DNA of 64,000 nt from Ravibacter sp964559125. GTDB lineage: Bacteria; Bacteroidota; Bacteroidia; Cytophagales; Spirosomataceae. Below the pieces are notes generated by a model that was not told the DNA's origin, did not search any database, and saw nothing but the letters and a program-made list of their open reading frames with translations. Below are positions 9,301 to 15,248 of the stretch, in pieces. The position numbers and the translations under genes are program-made. The first letter of the stretch is position 1; every line of letters starts with the position of its first letter. Location of the stretch: the NCBI GenBank assembly GCA_964559125.1, contig CAZLGW010000026.1, forward strand, positions 1-64,000, in the 5' to 3' direction.

Positions 9301-10468
9301 CAACAGCGAAGACAACCTTCAGGTACCCGACTGGCTTACCACCGACCTGGACGGTACAAGCCGCATCCTGTTTTCCACCGTAGACAGGGGAGCCTACGAG
9401 GCTGTATCCGATACGCCCGATCAGAGCGCTGTGATAACCACAGAAAACCTTGCTATCACTGCCAGCCAAAACAGCAACGGCGTTACGGTGTATGCCAACG
9501 ACTGTTTTACCCTGGTCGCAGTTGTCACCGGTCAGGGGGGAGGTAACGCTATCGGCGGGGCCACCACGGCGAAAGTATGGATAGCCGGCGCCCAGCCTTC
9601 CCGACACGTAAAACGCCACTATGAGATCTCTCCGGATGAGAATGCCGAAACCGCGACAGGCAGGGTGACGCTTTATTTTACCCAGGAAGAATTCGATGCC
9701 TTCAATGATATCAATACGTTAAAGCTCCCCACCGGTCCGGCAGACGCAGAGGGGATCGGGAACCTACGCATTGAAAAACACGGCGGCAAAAGCGAGGATC
9801 ATACCGGTCTGCCCGGCACCTATCCCGGTATGATCATCATCATAAACCCTGACGATGAGGATATTTTATGGAACGCCACGACCGGCCGATGGGAGATAAC
9901 CCTCGATATAACCGGCTTCAGCGGCTTTTTCGTCAAAACCGGCGACGAACCCCTGCCCGTACGCTGGATCTCATTCGACGGATACTTTAACGACCGGCAG
10001 CAGGCTGTTTTAAACTGGACAGTAAATGAGACGTCCGTCAGTCATTATGAAGTCGAAAAAAGTGCCGATGGCAGGAGTTTCCGGTCTTTGGCACGCATTC
10101 CGGGTAAAGGAGACGGCATCCATCGCTACACCTTTACCGGGGTTTCACCTGTCCCGGGCAGCACTTACTACCGGATCAGGCAGACCGATACCGACGGGAC
10201 TTATTCGTTCAGCAAGATCATCAGCCTGGCTGCCCCGGCCGGCCAGGCAATAGTCCCCTACCCTAACCCGGTGCGCAACCGGGTGACAGTGGTAATGGGG
10301 GAAAACTACCATGGAACTGTTATTAACGTGGTCAATATCGCAGGTAACAAGCTGCAAACCATACCCGTAGAAGTGGAAAAAGTGACGATCGATCTCAGCG
10401 GATATGCACCGGGAATCTACCTGCTGCAAACAGAAGACGGGCAACTGGTAAGGATATTAAAAGAATAA
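3311..10468 (+). CDS. Giant secreted LamG plus four-module beta-helix protein with T9SS sorting domain
   Basis: The 2385-residue protein begins with a signal peptide (hydrophobic RFFLLLFLVFCFQG, cleavage near FAQ). A LamG/concanavalin-like domain (residues about 45-260) follows. Four parallel beta-helix modules begin near residues 274, 646, 1136 and 1662. Each opens with a VDxAATG...SWxxAxxxLxxAL segment, then GTYYP, LGGYPxGGG and many short NCTFTGN-type coils rich in Gly, Asn and Ser. A linker, an FN3-like region (HYEVEKSADGRSF) and a type A T9SS sorting tail (YPNPVRNRVTVV ... LSGYAPGIYLLQ) close it. It is presumably exported by the Sec and T9SS routes and attached to the surface, where LamG and the beta-helices bind or cleave glycans. 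No catalytic residues could be assigned. An alternative start is ATG 3326. Transcription probably depends on the TCAC repeats upstream. Confidence 0.88.
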   Translation: MNPTSMKLPFLPENRQVGSIAKKRFFLLLFLVFCFQGNEIFAQVNALHFDGIDDRVEIPDNSALDFTHTGTYTLECWIKPSGFNFLAGIISKFHTSNANGYFLRLKAEAPYTGIDFDNMQTADGVLSADTWYHLAAVNNGGTRTLYVNGVPQALTGSPWPVAANNNQLAIGVDYLSSPRYFNGVIDEVRIWSTARSQADIQDNMGQGISPSSPELVAYYKMDAGVPCGDNAGLTQITDATGNGHHGTVINFALNGSTSNLVNGYIPRNVLFVDEAATGGNSGSNWENALTSLADAFAIAGANPAIDSILVATGTYYPEHFAGNGSHPRDIAFVLPANVKVLGGYPSGGGIRHVSNHPVVLHGDIDKNNIPDDGNVSHVVIAAGDLGTAELDGFTITGGNAASLNTITVNGKPVGHHQGGAIYTEGASIVIRNCTFTGNQAQDGGAISNHSASPVITSCHFVGNTAASGGAIHNTGTVSDPSSPVIINCLFTGNGSAHGGVLYNDSYSAPTAVNCTFYGNTASAGNSGVVYNNNASVSTIINSILYANGSIAENAPGSSSQITYSITEGGHDGDGNLDADPQLTDPGNGDFSLQPDSPAVNAGDNSVVTVLTDLAGNYRIRYGNVDMGAYEVQTGSILLHVAPDANGILYVVKGAGGTGSSWSDALGELADALLGAKQLNDDAAGSVTQIWVAKGTYFPIYNAGDGTDERDRAFVLPENVQVYGGFDPSNGIDDLTDTRLLPSADGGATVLSGDFDRDDNITGNGGSLVITGNSENAYHVVVATGNAGTARLDGFIITGGNADRSGNIEIDGATVYGNHGGGLISVAAFSPVIINCTFTGNSAFNGGGIASRHPSLQELTVNSCSFTKNSAINTGGGIYNRNSSNTSVISHCLFTGNLANYGAGLFNLAASPLVSHCTFSGGNKVNFYGGAVYNQNGSSPVFESCTFAGGAAQYGAGMFNDNASPGISNCVFVGNQSIYNAGALFNDAASVASIVNSTFSANSAAPVFNRNASLTLTNSIVYGNGSGHGIVNENATSTVTYSLVQGMPADEALHNLDGQADHSLFTDTGNPAGPDGVFGTPDDGFSLLFCSPAVNAGSNDDAPASGMDIAGSARIGNITVDLGAYEVQSSFDPIGTAVYVDGANGSDAHSGTSWQKAFKTLSYALEATQNILCYAGVDSILVAEGTYYPTGGQSGDDRDRTLLVKRGLKILGGYPAGGGARNPQVYPVYLDGNINDAGTNTDNSHHIMVIAGLPAEADSVVVDGFIFRYGSATGEGDVSYNGVPIGRNFAGGLIAIHNANGEKIRVSNCTFTENMAVLGCGMVSYHSDTRIVNCSFTHNTTGSNAFGTSGGGLYIEGGAPVVDSCIFENNFSGYGGGGMAIMHASGAMVSNSTFSGNHSAFRGGGGLRNISSNVHVTNCTFTGNKVSFLGTADTDGGGIYNHSSIVTVRDCIFSHNTITGMGGGIYNRSSDLHLSNSIFYRNLAVGNGNGYGGGLYNFANFDRPVSVSNCTFLRNESRFFGGAVFNSSSYNFRITNTIVWGNISLGDHNTAPQGPGLYTDYTSTFPVVSYSLIQGHTGGEGNITPATDPLFTDIDNAAGADGIWRTPDDGLTLQFCSPAANAGTPDTTGLGLPAWDLAGQARIFDGRIDIGAYEFQDISLSSAIYVDDAAGSDDNNGASWGTAFKTLSQALRKVNNTDCYTGVDSILVATGTYYPTGAQAGDDRDSTFLVKRGGLKLLGGYPTGGGVRNAKLHPVYLDGNINNPATADDNSYHIMVVAGLPADADSIVIDGFTFRNGQATGTGDKTYNDVAMGRGFAGGLIVINNSNGEKITVRNCSFTSNTAIRGGGMVVYGNSIRLENCIFTNNQAISGNMIANGGGLYAEGGAPIVAGCLFAGNSSAQFGGGISNYLSEARILNSTFSGNTAASGGGIYSNDAGILHNTIIWGNSSGITDANSTLTVGHSIVQGGFGGDDNIDADPLFINSTAGDYRPAACSPAVNSEDNLQVPDWLTTDLDGTSRILFSTVDRGAYEAVSDTPDQSAVITTENLAITASQNSNGVTVYANDCFTLVAVVTGQGGGNAIGGATTAKVWIAGAQPSRHVKRHYEISPDENAETATGRVTLYFTQEEFDAFNDINTLKLPTGPADAEGIGNLRIEKHGGKSEDHTGLPGTYPGMIIIINPDDEDILWNATTGRWEITLDITGFSGFFVKTGDEPLPVRWISFDGYFNDRQQAVLNWTVNETSVSHYEVEKSADGRSFRSLARIPGKGDGIHRYTFTGVSPVPGSTYYRIRQTDTDGTYSFSKIISLAAPAGQAIVPYPNPVRNRVTVVMGENYHGTVINVVNIAGNKLQTIPVEVEKVTIDLSGYAPGIYLLQTEDGQLVRILKE

Positions 10469-10509
10469 ATGACGGCACAACCTCATATACGATCCTGAGC
10501 AAACAATGT

Positions 10510-10517
10510 TATATTTG
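10510..10517 (+). promoter_or_regulatory. Candidate -7 element for the TPR/LuxR regulator
   Basis: TATATTTG matches TAnnTTTG. No convincing -33 TTTG lies 19-21 bases upstream, so the call is weak. If used, the transcript would have a leader of about 170 bases carrying the whole palindromic repeat at 10549-10690. Confidence 0.3.
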
Positions 10518-10548
10518 CTACGCGGGCGGTATTCAAAAAGGGCCGGGA

Positions 10549-10690
10549 CGTCATCTCGACTGTAGTGTAGCGGAATGGAAATATCTCATTATCAATGTGT
10601 GGAAACATTGGGATTCCTCCGCTACCGTCTCGATGACCGGCTTTTCGGACTGCCTACGTAGCTTTTAACCTTCGCTCAGGACGATATTGG
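10549..10690. repeat. Imperfect palindromic intergenic repeat (REP-like)
   Basis: The left part (GTCATCTCGAC, then GTAGCGGA) is mirrored by TCCGCTAC and GTCTCGATGAC on the right at 10618-10637. CAATGTGTGGAAACATTG forms a small stem in the centre. The last part, CTTCGCTCAGGACGAT, resembles the far end of intergenic repeats that are common in Bacteroidota genomes. Only this copy is seen in the window. It runs directly into the start of the next gene. Classification as a dispersed repeat rests on remembered similarity and needs a genome-wide search. Confidence 0.5.
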
Positions 10691-12375
10691 AAATAACTAC
10701 CCCCTTTTTCAGGCCCGTCTGCCTGTTACTCCTCTGGATTTTTCAACCTTTTGCAGTAACAGCGCAATATCAGGACCTGCTTCACAAGAAGTATGCCGAA
10801 AAGGTAGCAGGGCTCAACAGTCTTTATGCCTACCTGGTCGATCTGAATGATTCTGCGGCAATAGCCGCAAAAACGAAAGAGATAGATGACTTCGCCCGAA
10901 AGCACAAAGACCGGGAACTGGAGCTGGAAATGTATGCCTTTATGGCCTATCACAATGCCCACTTCAAGCATCATAACCCGCCGGAGTCTATTGCCGGACT
11001 AAACGAGATAATCGCCTTGTCCGGGAAGGAAAACATCCGGCATATTAAAATACGGGCTATACGTACCCTGGCCCACTATTACTGGCAGGTTCTGGGAAAC
11101 TATGAAGAGGCTTTCGAGCAATACCTGCTGCTTGACAAAGAGCTCGGCTTTGTGACGGCGGAGGAATACCCGGATATGGCAAAGGACCTTCTCAAAATCG
11201 GCGAATCCTACTATTTCTTCCGCGACTATACGCAGGCTAAAAAATACCTGGAAAAGATCATCGGCATACCCGAAACCGAGTTTAACACCCATGCTATCAA
11301 CTCTGCCAAAAATACGCTGGCATTATGCTACCAGAAAGAAGGAGACCTTGAGCAATCCGATCTGTATTTAAATAAAATATCCGAATCCATATTTCCGGAA
11401 TCCCGGGCAGTCTGGGAAAGGATAATGAAAGGGAACCTGGGTAACAACCTCTATTTCAGGAAAGAGTTTGACAAAGCAATTCCGCTACTTGAAAGTGACT
11501 ACATAGGCGCCGAGCTCGAAAACGATTTCGGATCGGCTGCCGGGGCATTGATCATTCTCGGAGACATCTTCCTCGAAAAAGGTAATGCTTCTCTTTCCTG
11601 GAAATACCTTGCCAAGGCCAGGGAATACATTGCCAGAAGCGGCCAGCATGAACGTCTCCGGCGCCTCTATCCCGTTATGAGCAAATGGTACGGAGCAAAA
11701 GATCAGATTGTGCTTTCCAGGGCGTATCTCGACTCGGCGATCGCCGCTACTAACAGCTACCATGAGAACTTCAACGCCGCAAAAGCGCTGAGAGCGCAGC
11801 AGAAAATAAACCGCCAGGAAGAGCAGCTGCGCCTGGCCGAGTTTTCCCTGGAAAAGCAGCGAAAAGCCAGTGAACGCATCTTCCTGGTTACCCTGGTAAC
11901 TGGACTATGCCTCTTTATCATACTCGGCTACTACGTTCACCGGAAACGGCAGCTCTCAAAAGACCTGCAGCTACAGACTGCCAGGAAAGAGCTCGACAGG
12001 TTCACACAGAACATTTCTGATAAAAATAAGCTGATCGAGCAGCTACAGAGCCACCATTCAGAAGAAGAAAGAAACGGGCTTATCTACCAGCTGCAGCAGA
12101 GTACGATCCTTACCGATGAAGACTGGATGAGGTTCCAGCACGTGTTTGAAAAAGTCCATCGCGGATTTATCGGCCGGTTAAAAGAAAAAGCCCCTTCTCT
12201 TACCCCCGCCGAAACACGTGTGCTCGTTTTGACCAAACTGGGCCTCTCCACCAGGGAAATGGCCGGGATATTGGGAGTCGGTACCGATACTATCCGCCAG
12301 CACCGCAGCCGCCTGCGAAAGAAGCTGGATTTAACGGACGAGTCAGGCCTGGATGACCTGCTGGCTGATCTGTAG
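10687..12375 (+). CDS. Membrane-bound TPR protein with C-terminal LuxR-type HTH
   Basis: The 562-residue product has an N-terminal signal or anchor segment (VCLLLLWIFQPFAVTAQ), then tetratricopeptide repeats over residues about 25-380. One membrane span (IFLVTLVTGLCLFIILGYYV, near 398-417) is followed by a coiled coil and a C-terminal HTH (LTPAETRVLVLTKLGLSTRE ... VGTDTIRQHRSRLRKKL). This is the common Bacteroidota design of a periplasmic TPR sensor joined through the membrane to a cytoplasmic LuxR/GerE DNA-binding domain. The only start that keeps the signal peptide is TTG at 10687, at the edge of the palindromic repeat. It lies between two paralogous secreted-protein genes with identical TCAC promoter layouts, so I infer that it activates them. 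No phosphorylation domain is present. Confidence 0.8.
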   Translation: MEITTPFFRPVCLLLLWIFQPFAVTAQYQDLLHKKYAEKVAGLNSLYAYLVDLNDSAAIAAKTKEIDDFARKHKDRELELEMYAFMAYHNAHFKHHNPPESIAGLNEIIALSGKENIRHIKIRAIRTLAHYYWQVLGNYEEAFEQYLLLDKELGFVTAEEYPDMAKDLLKIGESYYFFRDYTQAKKYLEKIIGIPETEFNTHAINSAKNTLALCYQKEGDLEQSDLYLNKISESIFPESRAVWERIMKGNLGNNLYFRKEFDKAIPLLESDYIGAELENDFGSAAGALIILGDIFLEKGNASLSWKYLAKAREYIARSGQHERLRRLYPVMSKWYGAKDQIVLSRAYLDSAIAATNSYHENFNAAKALRAQQKINRQEEQLRLAEFSLEKQRKASERIFLVTLVTGLCLFIILGYYVHRKRQLSKDLQLQTARKELDRFTQNISDKNKLIEQLQSHHSEEERNGLIYQLQQSTILTDEDWMRFQHVFEKVHRGFIGRLKEKAPSLTPAETRVLVLTKLGLSTREMAGILGVGTDTIRQHRSRLRKKLDLTDESGLDDLLADL

Positions 12376-12395
12376 ATAGCCGTCCCGCGTTGTAG

Positions 12396-12445
12396 TCACG
12401 CTTTTGTCACACCCACCGTCACGCTTTCTTCACTGCCAAAATTTG
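12396..12445 (+). promoter_or_regulatory. Second copy of the four phased TCAC repeats and -7-like element
   Basis: TCAC occurs at 12396, 12407, 12419 and 12430 (spacing 11, 12, 11). Four bases later AAAATTTG (12438-12445) takes the place of the -7 element, exactly the gap seen at 3162-3165. The flanking words GTCACGCTTT and TTCAC are also shared with the 3126 copy. The site begins 20 bases after the TPR/LuxR regulator stop and lies about 70 bases before the paralogue's ATG. Confidence 0.6.
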
Positions 12446-12517
12446 ACCGGGGTATCATGTAGTCTCAATTTTGAGGAATGGCCAAACCAAACCTGCTCAA
12501 CAAAATTAAAGAGATAC

Positions 12518-15097
12518 ATGACCTCGACTAACCGGAAACCCCGAAATCCATTAACCCTGAATATCTCAAAAATACGCTCCGGCAGTTGCCTTCCGGCGAT
12601 CGTATTTCTTTTTGCCTTCATGCTTTGGACGACGGAGACCTATGGGCAGTCAAACGCCCTACACTTTGACGGTGAAAATGACAGGGTTGAAATTGCCGAT
12701 GCCAACAGCCTCGACCTGGCAGGCTCCTATACGCTCGAATGCTGGGTAAACCCGACAGGATTTAACGCGCTCGGCGGCATTATTTCCAAATACCACAGCA
12801 ACAACGCCGACGGCTACATCCTGAGGCTGACTGCGGCAGAACCTTATTCGGGTATCAATTTTGACGGCGTGTATACGCCTCCGGGTGTTTTACAGGCAGG
12901 AGTATGGCAGCATATCGCTGCGGTGAACAACGGGGGGACCAGAAAACTATATGTAAACGGTATTGAAGTAACCTTCACAGGAGGGTCTGCCCTTAACGTG
13001 GTTGCCAATGACGACAACCTTGTGCTGGGAATGGACTACCAGCCGTCGCCCCGCTATTTCAACGGCGCCCTGGACGAGGTGCGCATCTGGAACACCGCAC
13101 GCACCCAGGTACAGATCCAGCAAGATATGAACAGTGCCGTAGATCCAGGCTCCTCCGGCCTGGTGGCCTACTATAAAATGAACACAGGCGTTGCCAACGG
13201 GAACAATGCCGGATTGACCGAGGTTACGGATGCCACTGAAAACGCCAATCACGGAACTGCTACCGGATTCGCTATGAACGGCAATACCTCCAACTGGACA
13301 TACGGCTATACCCCCGACCCTGCACTCTACGTCGATGCAGCAGCTACCGGCTATAATAACGGCAGTAGCTGGGAAAATGCCTTTACTACCCTGGCGGAAG
13401 CGCTCGTACATGCAAATAATCACCAGCATATCCATAGCATTCATGTTGCCGAAGGCACCTACTATCCCACCGGCCAGCAAAGCAGCACCAACCGCAATAC
13501 CGCCTTTGTGATCGGAAGAGGCGATATCAGGCTATACGGAGGTTATCCGTCCGGTGGTGGCCAGCGAAATATCGCCGCTCACCCGGTTTACCTCGACGGC
13601 AACATCTCTGACCCGGCCGAGAAAACCGACAACAGCTATCATATCCTGGTAATTGCCGGCCTTGATGCCGAAACCGATAGCGTTATCGTAGACGGCTTTA
13701 CTTTCCGTAACAGTCATACAGCCGATGGATACGGATTAAACTTCTATAACGGACAGGGCATTCCCCATACAGCAGGAGGCGGCATCACGGTCTACAACTG
13801 CGAAAACGGAAAAAAAATAATGGTGCGAAAGTGCACTTTTACTGCTAACGAAATGCGCAACGGAAGCGGGATACTTTCTTACAACAGTGCACCCCTGATT
13901 GAAAATTGCCGCTTTTCCCTCAACAAATCCTACTTTACAGGGGGCGGGATCCAATCGGAAAATAACGACGCCGCTACTATTGTCAACTGTCTTTTTGAGC
14001 ATAACACCGCCGGATCGGAGGGCGGTGGGTATTACAATGTGAGCTCTCCTTCGGCTACGGTCACAGGTTGCCTGTTTGTCGGGAACACCGCCAACTGGGG
14101 CGGGGGAATCTTTACCAGCGACGGTACCAGCGTCAAAGTCACCAACTGCACCTTTGCCGAAAACGCAGCGAACAATGCCGGTAACCTGGGAGGGGCTTTC
14201 TCCGGGAACGGAACTTCTGAGTTGACAAACTGCATTTTCTGGGATAACGGACCATCCCCTGTCAGAAGTAATCTCAATAGCAATATAGTCAGCTACTCGA
14301 TTATACAGGGCGGTTATACGGGAACTGAAAACACCTTTGAGGATCCGGAATTCAATGACCCTGAAAACGGTGATTATACCCTCTCCGATATCAGCCCCGC
14401 TATTAATACCGGTACGACTACGGGCCTGGCCCAGTTACTGCCGGCCACCGATCTTGCCGGGAATCCGCGTATTAACGACGGGTTGATCGATCGCGGCGCC
14501 TATGAAAACAACCCGGCCTCATCCTCCCATGTGCTGTATGTAGACCACACCGCTACAGGAGACAATAACGGGACCAGTTGGACAAATGCCTATCTTTCAC
14601 TTGCCGATGCGATGCTATCGGCAGCTGCCAACACAGATATCGAAATGATCCTGGTAGCTGAAGGTGTCTACAAACCGGAATACGCTGCCGACGGGGTCAG
14701 CTCCGATGTGCGGGACAAAGCGTTTGTCCTGCCCTCCAATGTTAAAATACTCGGCGGCTTTCAAAATGGCGGCGGCGCCAGAGATATTACCGCGCACGCA
14801 ACTACCCTAAGCGGCGATATCGGCACCGCCGGCGTAGACACAGATAATTGTTATCATGTCATCGTGGGGGTAAGCCATCTGGGCAATGCTGAGCTGGACG
14901 GCTTTACCATTACAAAAGGCTACGGACTGAATGCCAGTAATTTTATTGTGGTCAATTTCGTGAACGTTACACGCAGCAACGGAGCAGCCATACAGCTTGT
15001 CAATACCGGGACTTCCTTTAAAATTAACAACTGTATTTTTCATGAAAACACATCGTTTTCCGGAGGAGCCGTATACAACAACAATGCTCGTTTATAA
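12518..15097 (+). CDS. LamG plus beta-helix secreted protein, paralogue of the 3311 gene, truncated
   Basis: The start at ATG 12518 gives a signal peptide (CLPAIVFLFAFMLWTTETYG), then a LamG domain closely matching the 3311 product (ALHFDGENDRVEIAD ... LECWVNPTGF). One full beta-helix module (from LYVDAAATGYNNGSSWENAF) and the first part of a second (from LYVDHTATGDNNGTSWTNAY) follow. The frame ends abruptly after GGAVYNNNARL, within a beta-helix coil. No T9SS tail is present, so the product could be exported by Sec but probably not sorted to the surface. The following bases encode, in another frame, the end of an unrelated protein, so a deletion joined two genes. The longer frame from 12404 would run through the regulatory repeats and is rejected. 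Confidence 0.8.
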   Translation: MTSTNRKPRNPLTLNISKIRSGSCLPAIVFLFAFMLWTTETYGQSNALHFDGENDRVEIADANSLDLAGSYTLECWVNPTGFNALGGIISKYHSNNADGYILRLTAAEPYSGINFDGVYTPPGVLQAGVWQHIAAVNNGGTRKLYVNGIEVTFTGGSALNVVANDDNLVLGMDYQPSPRYFNGALDEVRIWNTARTQVQIQQDMNSAVDPGSSGLVAYYKMNTGVANGNNAGLTEVTDATENANHGTATGFAMNGNTSNWTYGYTPDPALYVDAAATGYNNGSSWENAFTTLAEALVHANNHQHIHSIHVAEGTYYPTGQQSSTNRNTAFVIGRGDIRLYGGYPSGGGQRNIAAHPVYLDGNISDPAEKTDNSYHILVIAGLDAETDSVIVDGFTFRNSHTADGYGLNFYNGQGIPHTAGGGITVYNCENGKKIMVRKCTFTANEMRNGSGILSYNSAPLIENCRFSLNKSYFTGGGIQSENNDAATIVNCLFEHNTAGSEGGGYYNVSSPSATVTGCLFVGNTANWGGGIFTSDGTSVKVTNCTFAENAANNAGNLGGAFSGNGTSELTNCIFWDNGPSPVRSNLNSNIVSYSIIQGGYTGTENTFEDPEFNDPENGDYTLSDISPAINTGTTTGLAQLLPATDLAGNPRINDGLIDRGAYENNPASSSHVLYVDHTATGDNNGTSWTNAYLSLADAMLSAAANTDIEMILVAEGVYKPEYAADGVSSDVRDKAFVLPSNVKILGGFQNGGGARDITAHATTLSGDIGTAGVDTDNCYHVIVGVSHLGNAELDGFTITKGYGLNASNFIVVNFVNVTRSNGAAIQLVNTGTSFKINNCIFHENTSFSGGAVYNNNARL

Positions 15098-15248
15098 ATA
15101 CGGCGAACATGATATCAAAATTGATGCGCCCTATATGCTGAAATTAAACCATTGGACATCCTCCAAATGGGTTCAGGGTCCGCCCACACCGGGCGTTGTG
15201 AGCAACTATCAGATCGACTGGATACAATTCACACCCTATAAGCCATGA
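15087..15248 (+). pseudogene. 3' fragment of an unrelated gene fused out of frame to the truncated LamG gene
   Basis: In the frame ending at TGA 15246-15248 the bases encode LVYKYGEHDIKIDAPYMLKL, then NHWTSSKWVQGPPTPGVVSN and YQIDWIQFTPYKP. The aromatic, strand-like pattern and the ending YQIDWIQFTP look like the last strands of a beta-sandwich domain of a carbohydrate-active enzyme, but I cannot name the family. It does not resemble the beta-helix protein and has no start codon of its own in a sensible context. Its stop overlaps the ATG of the rhamnosidase gene (ATGA), so the original full gene was probably the upstream member of that operon. Confidence 0.6.

Noticed and set aside
4310..9619. 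Many open frames of 60-210 codons on the minus strand within the large LamG/beta-helix gene
   Set aside because: High Gly/Asn/Ala coding bias on the plus strand leaves few stops on the other strand; none shows a motif or independent promoter.
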